From UBA11475 sp902486425 (GTDB lineage: Bacteria > Bacillota > Clostridia > Christensenellales > Borkfalkiaceae): 64,000 nucleotides of DNA. The notes beneath the pieces are model-generated. The model was not told the DNA's origin. It made no database searches and saw only the letters and a program-made list of their open reading frames with translations. The stretch spans positions 124,001 to 188,000 of the forward strand of contig CABTOK010000009.1 of NCBI GenBank assembly GCA_902486425.1. Reading direction: 5' to 3'. Of the stretch, positions 36,831 to 45,482 are shown piece after piece; the stretch's first letter is position 1, and every line of letters starts with the position of its first letter. Made by a program: the position numbers and the translations under genes.

Positions 36831-38600
36831 ATGGTAATTCCGGTAAAAAAGAAAATTTTCACCAAAGAAAACGTCGCGAAGGGAAGTTTTGCTTTTCTTG
36901 CGGCTTTTTCCGCGCTGGTGGTGTTTACCATAGTTATATACCTGCTGGCGGCAAGTATACCGGCGTTCAGAGAAACGGGTTTATTCAAGTTTATATTCGT
37001 CTCGGAATGGAATTCTTCCACAGGAGTTTTCGGAATATGGCGCATGATAGTCGGAACGTTCGTTCTTACTCTGTGCGCGACGCTTTTAGGCGGGACGGTC
37101 GCCGTGTTCACCGCTGTGTGGATAGTATTTTACTGTCCTAAAAAGATAAAAAAGGCGTACGTTCAGATAATAAATCTTTTAGCGGGAATACCGTCGATAG
37201 TGTACGGACTTTTCGGCTATAAATTTCTGATGCCGCTTTTAGTTAAAATATTCAATCCCGGCAACGCGGGCTTCGGACTTTTATCGTGTACGCTTGTTTT
37301 GTCTGTAATGATTCTGCCTACTATAACTTCCGTTGCGAAAAACAGTCTCGAATCGGTTCCGGCGCACTATTACGAAGGCGCTCTGGCTCTCGGATCGAAT
37401 AAAAATCAGGCGGTGTGGAAGGTTCTTCTTCCCGCAGCGAAAAGCGGCATAATTTCGGCTGTCGTACTCGGTATAGGAAGAGCGGTCGGAGAAACGATGG
37501 CGGTGCAGATGATAGTCGGTAACGGTTCGGGCTATCCTGCCGGAGCGTTCGTCCCGTTCACCACTCTTACCAGCAATATCGTACAGAATTGGGGTTACGC
37601 AGCTCCTCCCGAACAAGCCGCTCTTATAGCCGACGGATTTATTCTGCTTCTTATAATACTCGCTCTTAACGTATGTCTTATACCGATCAAAAAACCTTCC
37701 GAGGGCAATAAATTTTTCACGAGAAGATTAAAAGAAAGCGAAGACAGGATTACGGGCAGAAATTACGTCAAAGGCGGCGGTGTACAGAGTATTTTCTGTA
37801 TTTTGTCCTGGATATTTGCGGTAATAACCGCATTTGTTCTTGTGTTCATAGTAGCATACGTTCTCGTAAAAGGACTTCCTCATTTAAGTCTCGACTTTTT
37901 ATTCGGCAAAAGCGGCAACGCGCATACAACTCTTCTTCCGGCGTTCGTTTCGACGCTTATGCTCGTCGCGCTCGCTCTTTTAATAGCCTTGCCGCTCGGT
38001 ATAGGCGCGGCGATATACCTTAACGAATATTCGAAAAAGAACGGAATCTTTGTAAAAGCAATAAGGCTTTTCACCGATACTCTCGCCGGAATACCGTCGA
38101 TAGTTTTCGGACTGTTCGGAATGGTTTTCTTTGTGAAAGGTTTAGGTCTCGGCTACTCGCTCGCGGCGGGGGGAATGACGCTTTCGATAATGATACTTCC
38201 TACGATAATAAGGAGCGTGGAGCAGAGCCTTTCTGAAGTACCAGACAGCATGAGGGAAGCGAGTCTCGCTCTCGGTGCGGGAAAAATGAGAACGATTTTC
38301 AAAGTAGTTCTTCCGCAGGCGATATCCGGCATAATAACTTCCGTAATTTTGTCGGTCGGGAGAATAGTAAGCGAAAGCGCGGCTCTTATATTTACGGTAG
38401 GTTCGGCTTCGACGTTTGTTCCCGAAAGCTATGCGGACGGCGCGGCGAGCTTTTCGGTGCTGGTATGGAAATTCATGAGCAACGGCTTGCAGGTTGACGA
38501 AGCTTACGCAACGGCGGGCGTGCTTCTCGTATTCGTCGTTATACTTAACTTAGCGGTTTCGTTCGTAGAATACGGATTCAACAAGAGGAAAAAGATATGA
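36831..38600 (+). CDS. Fused PstC-PstA phosphate permease
   Basis: Both permease subunits of the Pst importer are in one 589-residue chain. Residues about 1-285 match PstC (LLAGIPSIVYGLFGYKFL; coupling helix in YEGALALGSNKNQAVWKV). A charged linker of about 30 residues (around 290-320, KKPSEGNKFFTRRLKESED) follows. Residues about 320-589 match PstA (TLAGIPSIVFGLFGMVFF; MREASLALGAGKMRTIFKV). Each half has about six membrane helices and its own EAA-like loop, so the fusion should work as a heterodimer in one polypeptide. The reading frame is continuous and the join is not a sequencing frameshift by appearance. It overlaps pstB by 4 bases (ATGA). Confidence 0.93.
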   Translation: MVIPVKKKIFTKENVAKGSFAFLAAFSALVVFTIVIYLLAASIPAFRETGLFKFIFVSEWNSSTGVFGIWRMIVGTFVLTLCATLLGGTVAVFTAVWIVFYCPKKIKKAYVQIINLLAGIPSIVYGLFGYKFLMPLLVKIFNPGNAGFGLLSCTLVLSVMILPTITSVAKNSLESVPAHYYEGALALGSNKNQAVWKVLLPAAKSGIISAVVLGIGRAVGETMAVQMIVGNGSGYPAGAFVPFTTLTSNIVQNWGYAAPPEQAALIADGFILLLIILALNVCLIPIKKPSEGNKFFTRRLKESEDRITGRNYVKGGGVQSIFCILSWIFAVITAFVLVFIVAYVLVKGLPHLSLDFLFGKSGNAHTTLLPAFVSTLMLVALALLIALPLGIGAAIYLNEYSKKNGIFVKAIRLFTDTLAGIPSIVFGLFGMVFFVKGLGLGYSLAAGGMTLSIMILPTIIRSVEQSLSEVPDSMREASLALGAGKMRTIFKVVLPQAISGIITSVILSVGRIVSESAALIFTVGSASTFVPESYADGAASFSVLVWKFMSNGLQVDEAYATAGVLLVFVVILNLAVSFVEYGFNKRKKI

Positions 38601-39391
38601 AAAATAAAAATACTGTCGAAAAATATGAAATAAACGGGGATATAGCCGTGAGCGTGAAAGAACTCAACCTGTATTACGGATCGTTTCATGCGCTTAAAAA
38701 CGTGTATATAGACTTCCCTAAAAACAAACTGACCGCTCTTATAGGACCTTCCGGTTGCGGCAAGTCTACTCTTTTAAAGTCGATTAACCGAATGAACGAT
38801 CTGGTCGACGGCTGCAAAATAACGGGCGAAATAAAAATAGGCGATACCGATATTTACGCAAAAAACACCGATTTGTCGAAACTCCGCAAAAATGCGGGAA
38901 TGGTTTTCCAGCGTCCGAACCCTCTTGCGATGAGTGTGTACGACAATATAGCTTACGGGCCGAGAACTTTCGGAATAAAATCCCGCGCGGAACTCGACGA
39001 GATAGTGGAATCTTCTCTTAAAAAAGCCGCCATGTGGGACGAAGTGAAAGACCGCCTCGATAAGTCTGCTCTGGGACTTTCGGGCGGGCAGCAGCAAAGA
39101 CTTTGCATAGCGAGAGCTTTATCGGTCGAACCGCAGATACTATTAATGGACGAACCGACTTCCGCGCTCGATCCGATTTCTACGTTGAAAATCGAAGAGC
39201 TTTGCTCCGAACTCAAAAAAGACGTAACTATAATTATGGTTACGCACAATATGCAGCAAGCTTTCAGAATAGCCGATAACACCGCTTACTTTCTGCTCGG
39301 CGAAATGGTCGAATGCGGCGAAACGAAAAATATTTTTTCCGCTCCGTCAAAAAAGAGTACAGACGATTATATAAACGGGAGATTCGGTTGA
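38597..39391 (+). CDS. pstB: Phosphate import ATP-binding protein
   Basis: Cytoplasmic ATPase of the Pst importer. Walker A GPSGCGKST is at 50-58, followed by the Q-loop MVFQRPNPL, the signature LSGGQQQR, Walker B ILLMDEPTSALD and H-loop MVTHNM. FQRPNP and the ending DYINGRFG are typical of PstB. At 264 residues it is normal. Its start overlaps the permease stop. No phoU gene follows, unlike in most pst operons; a hairpin with a T-run and the phoB promoter follow instead. Confidence 0.97.
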   Translation: MKNKNTVEKYEINGDIAVSVKELNLYYGSFHALKNVYIDFPKNKLTALIGPSGCGKSTLLKSINRMNDLVDGCKITGEIKIGDTDIYAKNTDLSKLRKNAGMVFQRPNPLAMSVYDNIAYGPRTFGIKSRAELDEIVESSLKKAAMWDEVKDRLDKSALGLSGGQQQRLCIARALSVEPQILLMDEPTSALDPISTLKIEELCSELKKDVTIIMVTHNMQQAFRIADNTAYFLLGEMVECGETKNIFSAPSKKSTDDYINGRFG

Positions 39392-39425
39392 TAAAAATAT
39401 TCCAAGGTTCTATATCCGTATCGCA

Positions 39426-39471
39426 AAAGCGGGTAAACCGGCATATAATCGCCTTCCGCTTTACATTTTTT
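39426..39471 (+). terminator. Hairpin terminator after pstB
   Basis: AAAGCGG (39426-39432) pairs with CCGCTTT (39456-39462). The 23-base interior can fold further (GGTAAACC; GGC with GCC). A T-run follows at 39465-39472. The last bases of the stem start the TTTACA used as the next promoter's -35 box. Confidence 0.55.
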
Positions 39472-39486
39472 TCGTATTGGTATAAT
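39460..39486 (+). promoter_or_regulatory. Promoter of phoB-phoR
   Basis: TATAAT (39481-39486) with an extended -10 TG (TGGTATAAT). TTTACA at 39460-39465 is 15 bases upstream, too close for a standard -35, so the extended -10 or activation probably compensates. TTTACA also resembles half of a Pho box, which would allow autoregulation. Confidence 0.5.
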
Positions 39487-39520
39487 ATCGTAGTGTAAAA
39501 CGTAAAAAGAGAGAAGTTTA

Positions 39521-40162
39521 ATGGAAGGAAAAATTTATATTTTAGAAGACGACGCCGGCATATCGGGCCTTATAAAAGTCGCGCTTGAAATGAACGGACT
39601 TAAGGTAAAAGCTTTCGGCTCGGTAAAAGAGTTCGAAGAAGCGTTCGGAGATGAGATACCCGATCTCGCACTGCTCGATATAATGCTGCCCGACGGAAGC
39701 GGACTTGACGCGCTTAAATACGTAAAATCGAAAAATGCGGAAGTTCCGTGCATAATGCTTTCGGCGCTCGGTAAAGAAGAAGACAGGGTAAACGGACTGA
39801 ATACCGGCGCGGACGACTATATAACGAAGCCGTTTTCGGTTCTGGAACTTACGGCAAGGGTAAACGCGAGGCTCAGGGGAAACAGAAAAAAGACGTTGCT
39901 TACAGTTAAAAACGTAACGCTCGATACGGAGACTTTCGCGGTAACGGTGGACGGCGAAAACGTAACGTTAAACAAAAAAGAGTTTGAACTTTTAAAAACC
40001 CTTATGTTAAATACCGGCAAAGTAATGACGAGAGAAAAACTTTTGTCTTCGGTATGGGGTTACGACGACGGCGAAACGCGTACTCTCGATAATCACGTCG
40101 CAAGGCTCCGTAAACTCGGAATAGGCATAGAAACGGTTTTCGGCGTCGGTTACAGATTTTAA
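39521..40162 (+). CDS. phoB: PhoB-like response regulator
   Basis: OmpR/PhoB-family regulator of 213 residues. The receiver domain has the acidic pair Asp10-Asp11 (LEDD), the phosphorylated Asp53 (LALLDIMLP) and Lys near 103 (YITKPF). A winged-helix DNA-binding domain fills about 125-213 (NKKEFELLKTL, WGYDDGETRTLDNHVARLRKL). Its place after pstSCAB and before a histidine kinase makes it the phosphate regulator. It is called phoP in Bacillus. The gap to the kinase gene is 20 bases. Confidence 0.9.
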   Translation: MEGKIYILEDDAGISGLIKVALEMNGLKVKAFGSVKEFEEAFGDEIPDLALLDIMLPDGSGLDALKYVKSKNAEVPCIMLSALGKEEDRVNGLNTGADDYITKPFSVLELTARVNARLRGNRKKTLLTVKNVTLDTETFAVTVDGENVTLNKKEFELLKTLMLNTGKVMTREKLLSSVWGYDDGETRTLDNHVARLRKLGIGIETVFGVGYRF

Positions 40163-40182
40163 TCATAAAATATTTGATTTGA

Positions 40183-41535
40183 ATGCGAAAAATGAAACGA
40201 AAAATATTATGGCTGTCGGTGGCGACGGTTTTTATAAGCGTAATCGTGTTCGGAATCGCTTCGACGATTATGTACTATAATTCTTCGGTCGATTCCGGCG
40301 AAGAATACCTTAAAGTTTATATGAACTCTTTCAATTCCTCAAAATATTCGTTTGACAAAACGGGAGCGGAGGAGTTTTCTTCCGTACTCGGCGGGGCGCG
40401 CGTTACGTTTATAGACGAAAACGGCGTCGTTATAGCGGACAGCAGCGAGAATATTTCGGGATCCGATCACTCGAAGAGAGAAGAATTCGTTCTTGCGAAA
40501 AGAACCGGCGAAGGTTTTGCGGTAAGGTCGAGTTCTACTCTCGGTAAAAGAATGATGTACTATTGCCGCGCGGACGAAAGCGGAAACTTTGTAAGAATAT
40601 CCGCGTTTACCGATACTTACTGGATGATTTTTATTAAAACTCTTCCGACTGTCGCGCCTTTCTTTTTCGTAATGCTCGCGCTTTGCGTGATATTCGCGAG
40701 TTTAAGCAAGGACTTTGTATTAAAACCCGTTAAAAAGCTCGCGGAAGAAGCGGTAAGAACGGACAGTGTGGTTACAAACGAAGAAGAGCTTAAACCGATA
40801 GCCGATATTCTCAACGAGAGAAGCCGCAACATAAAAAAACAGATGGCGGAAATAAAAGAAGAAAAAGAACTCGTCGAAAAGGAAAGACTTTCAAAAGACG
40901 AATTCATCTCCAACGTAACGCACGAAATGAACACTCCGCTTACTTCGATACACGGCTATGCGGAACTTTTATCGGCGGGCGGAATGACCGAAGAGCAAAA
41001 ATCCGCGGCTTACAGAACGATAATAAGTCAGAGCGAGCGGCTCACGAATCTCATTACGTGCATAATAAATTACAGCGAGATAGAGAGCGACGCCGCAGAA
41101 AAATATGAAGTGAACTTTTCCGGAATAGCGAGAGATATGATAGACTCTCTCAAACCGGAGCTCGACAAAAGGAATATAACGGTTGAAGAAAACATTTCGG
41201 ACAACGTTATCGTTTCAAGCAGAAACGAATACGTTACCGAAATAACGGGCAATCTTATCCGCAACGCGATAAAATATAACAAGGACGGCGGAAAAATAAC
41301 AGTCACTCTCGACAAAACGGGCTTTACGGTAGAAGATACGGGGATAGGAATAAAGGAGGAGGATCTTCCGAAAGTATTTTCGAGATTTTTTACCGCGGAC
41401 AAATCGCACGGCGGAAAGAACGGCGGCTTCGGTCTCGGGCTCGCCGTGGTAAAAAAGATATGCTTAAAGCACGGCTGGCGCATAGGCGTTAAAAGCGAAT
41501 ACGGCAAAGGAAGCAAATTCACGGTAAATTTTTAA
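40183..41535 (+). CDS. phoR: PhoR-like sensor histidine kinase
   Basis: A 450-residue membrane histidine kinase. Two membrane helices (about 5-28 and 150-172) flank an extracytoplasmic sensor domain of about 120 residues. A HAMP-like segment follows, then the H-box FISNVTHEMNTPLTS with the phosphoaccepting His247, and the ATPase domain with N-box NLIRNAIKYN, G1 DTGIGI and G2 GLGLAV. ATG at 40183 and a second ATG (MKRKIL) at 40192 are both possible starts. It ends at the terminator 41578-41606. The partner regulator is encoded just before. Confidence 0.88.
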   Translation: MRKMKRKILWLSVATVFISVIVFGIASTIMYYNSSVDSGEEYLKVYMNSFNSSKYSFDKTGAEEFSSVLGGARVTFIDENGVVIADSSENISGSDHSKREEFVLAKRTGEGFAVRSSSTLGKRMMYYCRADESGNFVRISAFTDTYWMIFIKTLPTVAPFFFVMLALCVIFASLSKDFVLKPVKKLAEEAVRTDSVVTNEEELKPIADILNERSRNIKKQMAEIKEEKELVEKERLSKDEFISNVTHEMNTPLTSIHGYAELLSAGGMTEEQKSAAYRTIISQSERLTNLITCIINYSEIESDAAEKYEVNFSGIARDMIDSLKPELDKRNITVEENISDNVIVSSRNEYVTEITGNLIRNAIKYNKDGGKITVTLDKTGFTVEDTGIGIKEEDLPKVFSRFFTADKSHGGKNGGFGLGLAVVKKICLKHGWRIGVKSEYGKGSKFTVNF

Positions 41536-41577
41536 AATAAACAAAAATAAAAAGTAAAATAAAAGACAAAAATAAAA

Positions 41578-41606
41578 GGCGGTAAGAAAAACTTATCGTC
41601 TTTTTT
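41578..41606 (+). terminator. Terminator after phoR
   Basis: GGCGGTAAG (41578-41586) pairs with CTTATCGTC (41592-41600), followed by TTTTTT. Both arms are identical to those of the terminator at 35872-35900; only the loop differs by one base. Read on the minus strand it can also end the SRP RNA. Confidence 0.85.
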
Positions 41607-41624
41607 ACCGCTTATATTCAAAAA

Positions 41625-41892
41625 GTACCGTGAATTTCATCCGACGAATTTTATCCCGCCGGGGACCTTACAGGTAACTACTTCAAAGCTACCTTATGGC
41701 ACACGCAGAAGACCGTTTAGTGCTGCTATATTCCTATCCTGACACGGTTCGCGGGACTGCGTTGCATAAGACCTTGTTATCAACGTCCCTTATAAAATTC
41801 TGCACGAAATAAAAATCGCCTCGTGAAACATTCAGCCTTGCTGAGCGAATTGCAAGTAACAGGGCATCGCTATCTCCCCGCCTATCACGGCT
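41625..41892 (-). ncRNA. ffs: Signal recognition particle RNA, long Gram-positive type
   Basis: About 268 bases on the minus strand. The apical loop carries GTCAGG, GGAA and AGCAGC (near 41735-41755), the Ffh-binding signature. The 5' part (GCCGTGATAGGCGGGGAGAT, then TGCCCTGT and TTGCAATTCGCTC) closely follows Bacillus scRNA, so an Alu domain is present. The 3' end CACGGTAC matches the Bacillus 3' end and pairs with the 5' GCCGTG. It guides signal-peptide-bearing ribosomes to the membrane with Ffh and FtsY. The ends are set by the promoter and by analogy to Bacillus, accurate to a few bases. Confidence 0.9.
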
Positions 41893-41897
41893 TAAAT

Positions 41898-41926
41898 ATT
41901 TTAACCCATTTTAGTAAAAAAATCAA
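41898..41926 (-). promoter_or_regulatory. Promoter of the SRP RNA
   Basis: On the minus strand TTGATT (41921-41926) and TAAAAT (41898-41903) have a 17-base spacer. Transcription would begin near 41891-41892, at the first bases of the RNA. Confidence 0.7.
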
Positions 41927-42026
41927 CGTTTTTTAAAAGATATTTTTCGTCTTACCGCAACTTTGCCTTAAAAACGGCAGTAATTTACGAAAAAATATTC
42001 AAAATAATCGGTTTTATCAAAAACGC

Positions 42027-42055
42027 TTTACAAAACGCAAAAAAAATAGTAATAT
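42027..42055 (+). promoter_or_regulatory. Promoter of the ileS T-box leader
   Basis: TTTACA (42027-42032) and TAATAT (42050-42055) have a 17-base spacer. The T-box begins a few bases later. Confidence 0.6.
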
Positions 42056-42061
42056 TATAGC

Positions 42062-42300
42062 AAATATAATAAAAGGCTATGACGAAGGACAAGTTTTTAT
42101 ATTTACGCCCCTAAGAGAGCCGCTTTTGGTGCGATGCGGCGGAAACGGAATTTAAAAATATCACCTTTCAGCCCGGATTGCGAAATTAAATCAGCTTTCC
42201 GCGGGAACTCCCGTCACAGAGTAATAAGCGCGTCCGTTTTTTGTGGGCGAATAAGAGTGGTACCGCGGATAACCCGTCTCTTTTTACGAGGCGGTTTTTT
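42062..42300 (+). promoter_or_regulatory. T-box riboswitch, isoleucine specific
   Basis: A tRNA-sensing leader that controls ileS by antitermination. Stem I is closed by GGCT/GAAGG with CCTTTC/AGCC. Its distal part holds AGAGAGCCG and GGTGCGATGCGGC. The specifier loop reads AAAAATATCACC, with ATC (42160-42162) as the isoleucine codon. The conserved T-box GAGTGGTACCGCG is at 42255-42267; its TGG would pair with the free tRNA acceptor end. The terminator CCGTCTC/GAGGCGG (42274-42294) plus six T residues forms when tRNA-Ile is charged. Confidence 0.92.
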
Positions 42301-42341
42301 ATTTTAAAAACAAATTCACATATAAATAAAAGGAGAGCAAC

Positions 42342-45300
42342 ATGTACGATAAAGTCGATACGTCGATGAATTTTTTACCGAGAGAGAAAGAAGTTCTCGA
42401 CTTCTGGAAACAGAACGAAATTTTCGAAAAAGTATTGAAACTTAACGAAGGCGCGCCCGAATTCACCTTTTACGACGGTCCTCCGACGGCTAACGGCAAG
42501 CCTCATATAGGACATATTTTAACGAGAGTAATAAAGGATATTATTCCGAGATACAGAACGATGAAAGGTTACCACGTCGCTCGTAAAGCGGGTTGGGACA
42601 CCCACGGACTTCCCGTAGAACTCGAAGTTGAAAAATCTTTGGGCATAAACGGCAAGCCGCAAATCGAAAGTTACGGTATCGAGCCGTTCATTAAAAAGTG
42701 CAAAGAATCGGTCTGGAAGTATAAAGGAGAATGGGAAAGAATGTCCGACAGAGTAGGTTACTGGGCGGATATGGAACACCCGTACGTCACTTACGACGAT
42801 AATTACATCGAATCCGAATGGTGGGCGCTTAAAACCATCGCCGACAAAGGACTTTTATATAAAGGTTATAAAATAGTTCCTTATTGTCCGCGTTGCGGTA
42901 CCGCACTTTCTTCTCACGAAGTTGCGCAGGGCTATAAAGACGTTAAAGAAACTTCGGTTTTCGTAAAATTCAGAGTAAAAGGCGAAGAGAATAAATATTT
43001 CTTAGCATGGACGACCACGCCGTGGACTCTTCCGTCGAACGTAGCTCTCTGTATGAATCCGAACGAAATTTACGTCGAAATAAAGACCGAAGAATGTAAT
43101 TATATTCTTGCAAAAGCTCTCGTCCCCAAACTTTTCGAAGAAGGTTCTTACGAAGTTCTTTCCGAAAAGACCGGCAAAGATTACGAATACGCCGAATACG
43201 AACCGCTTTTCGATTTCGTAAAAGACGATCTTAAAAACAAGGGATACAAAGCTTACTACGTAACCAACGGCGATTACGTTACCATGGAAGACGGGACGGG
43301 CGTAGTTCACATCGCTCCCGCTTTCGGCGAAGACGACCATCAGGTAGGCGACAGATATAATCTCCCCGCGGTAAAACTCGTCGACGGACAGGGTAAACTC
43401 ACCTCCGAATGCGGCGAATTTGCGGGCATATTCGTAAAAGACGCCGATAAACTTATCATTAAAAATCTTAAAGAAAAGGGACTTTTATTCAAAACTCTCG
43501 AATTTACACACAGCTATCCTTTCTGCTGGAGATGCGACACACCGCTTCTTTACTATCCGAGAGAATCCTGGTTCATCAAAATGACCGCGGTAAAGGACAG
43601 ACTTCTGGCCGCGAACGCTTCGATAAACTGGATGCCCGAAACGATAGGTACCGGCAGAATGGGCAACTTCCTCGAAAACGTCATCGACTGGGGACTTTCG
43701 AGAGACAGATACTGGGGAACTCCGCTTCCCGTATGGAAGTGTAATAAGTGCGGCAAGATGCACGTCATCGGCAGTAAAGCGGAACTTAAAGAATTAGGAC
43801 ATATAGACGGCGATATAGAACTTCACCGTCCGTACATTGACGCCGTAACCTGGGATTGCGAATGCGGCGGCAAATTCGTGAGAGAAAAAGAAGTAATCGA
43901 CTGCTGGTTCGACTCCGGTTCGATGCCTTTCGCGCAGCTTCACTATCCGTTTGAAAACAAAGAAGAGTTCGAAAAGCACTTCCCGGCGGACTTTATTTCG
44001 GAAGCTATCGATCAGACGAGAGGATGGTTCTATACCTTAATAGCCATTTCAACCCTTTTGTTCGATAAAGCTCCCTTCAAAAACTGCATAGTTTTAGGAC
44101 ACGTCAACGACAAAAACGGTATAAAGATGAGCAAACACAAGGGCAACGTCGTAGATCCGTGGTCGGTACTCGACAAACAGGGCGCGGACGCCGTAAGATG
44201 GTACTTCTATACCGGTTCCGCTCCGTGGCTTCCTTCGAGATTCTACGAAGAAGCCGTATCCGAAGCTCAGCGCAAATTCATGGGGACGCTCTGGAATACT
44301 TATGCGTTCTTCGTGCTTTACGCAGACATCGACGGTTACGATCCCTCGAAGTACGATCTTAAAAATTGTAAACTCACCACTATGGACAAGTGGGTTTTAT
44401 CCAAGCTCAACACTCTCGTAAAAGACGTGGATAAAGGTCTTAACGACTATAAAATTTTCGAAAGCGCGAGAGAAATGCAGGACTTTACCGACGAACTTTC
44501 GAACTGGTACGTACGCCGTTCGAGAGAAAGATTCTGGGGTAAAGGCATGGACGACGATAAGGTAGCCGCTTACACCACGCTTTACACCGTTCTTTCGACG
44601 ATGGCTAAGATCTCGGCGCCGTTCACTCCCTTCATGGCGGAATCGATTTATCAGAATATCGTAAGAAGATTCTATAAAGACGCGCCCGAATCGGTACATC
44701 TTTGCTCTTATCCCGTCGTAAACGAAGAACTTATCGACGAAAAGCTCGAAAAGGGCATGGAAGAAGTTCTTAACATAGTAGTTCTCGGCAGAGCCGCAAG
44801 AAACTCTTCGAACATAAAGAACAGGCAGCCGCTTAAAAAGGTATTCGTCTGCTCCGAAACGGCGAGCGTTCTTCCCGCAGAGCTTTCGGATATAGCTAAA
44901 GACGAACTCAACGTAAAAGAACTCGAATATTTAACCAAAGCAAACGAATTTATCACATATACCCTTAAACCGCAGCTTAAAACGTTAGGTCCCAAGTACG
45001 GCAAGATGCTCGGCTCGGTCAAAAAGTTCTTATCGACCTGTAATGCGGACGAAGTAGTTTCGACGGTAAGAGAAGGCAAAACTTATAAAACCGAATTCGA
45101 AGGCAACGAATTCGAATTTACTGTGGACGATCTTCTTATTTCTTCCGAATCGAAGGAAGGGTTCGCTTCCGAGAGCGGCAACGGCATGACAGTAGTTCTC
45201 GACACCGAAGTAACGCCCGAACTTAAACTCGAAGGAAACGTAAGAGAAATCGTTTCCAAAGTTCAGACCATGCGTAAGGAAGCCGGCTTCGAAGTAACCG

Positions 45301-45479
45301 ATCACATAAACGTATATTACAAAGCGGACGGCGAAGTGAAAGAAGCCTTCGAAAAGGGTAAAGACAAGATAATGACCGTAGTTCTCGCGGAAACTTTAAC
45401 CGAAGGCGAAAACGAAGGCTATACACAGGAAATAGACGTAAACGGCGAAAAAGCGACCGTTACGATAGCAAAAGCATAA
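42342..45479 (+). CDS. ileS: Isoleucyl-tRNA synthetase
   Basis: Class I synthetase of 1045 residues that charges tRNA-Ile and edits misactivated valine. HIGH is in GKPHIGH at 55-58; KMSKH at 595-599 is the KMSKS motif. Between them lies the CP1 editing domain (WTTTPWTLPSN near 225). The C-terminal half has the anticodon-binding domain. The length and motif spelling suggest the longer IleRS type (IleS2), which in general is less sensitive to mupirocin; this is an inference from family size and form only. It is under T-box control and AGGAG precedes the ATG. The next gene starts 3 bases after its stop codon. Confidence 0.97.
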   Translation: MYDKVDTSMNFLPREKEVLDFWKQNEIFEKVLKLNEGAPEFTFYDGPPTANGKPHIGHILTRVIKDIIPRYRTMKGYHVARKAGWDTHGLPVELEVEKSLGINGKPQIESYGIEPFIKKCKESVWKYKGEWERMSDRVGYWADMEHPYVTYDDNYIESEWWALKTIADKGLLYKGYKIVPYCPRCGTALSSHEVAQGYKDVKETSVFVKFRVKGEENKYFLAWTTTPWTLPSNVALCMNPNEIYVEIKTEECNYILAKALVPKLFEEGSYEVLSEKTGKDYEYAEYEPLFDFVKDDLKNKGYKAYYVTNGDYVTMEDGTGVVHIAPAFGEDDHQVGDRYNLPAVKLVDGQGKLTSECGEFAGIFVKDADKLIIKNLKEKGLLFKTLEFTHSYPFCWRCDTPLLYYPRESWFIKMTAVKDRLLAANASINWMPETIGTGRMGNFLENVIDWGLSRDRYWGTPLPVWKCNKCGKMHVIGSKAELKELGHIDGDIELHRPYIDAVTWDCECGGKFVREKEVIDCWFDSGSMPFAQLHYPFENKEEFEKHFPADFISEAIDQTRGWFYTLIAISTLLFDKAPFKNCIVLGHVNDKNGIKMSKHKGNVVDPWSVLDKQGADAVRWYFYTGSAPWLPSRFYEEAVSEAQRKFMGTLWNTYAFFVLYADIDGYDPSKYDLKNCKLTTMDKWVLSKLNTLVKDVDKGLNDYKIFESAREMQDFTDELSNWYVRRSRERFWGKGMDDDKVAAYTTLYTVLSTMAKISAPFTPFMAESIYQNIVRRFYKDAPESVHLCSYPVVNEELIDEKLEKGMEEVLNIVVLGRAARNSSNIKNRQPLKKVFVCSETASVLPAELSDIAKDELNVKELEYLTKANEFITYTLKPQLKTLGPKYGKMLGSVKKFLSTCNADEVVSTVREGKTYKTEFEGNEFEFTVDDLLISSESKEGFASESGNGMTVVLDTEVTPELKLEGNVREIVSKVQTMRKEAGFEVTDHINVYYKADGEVKEAFEKGKDKIMTVVLAETLTEGENEGYTQEIDVNGEKATVTIAKA

Positions 45480-45482
45480 TTT

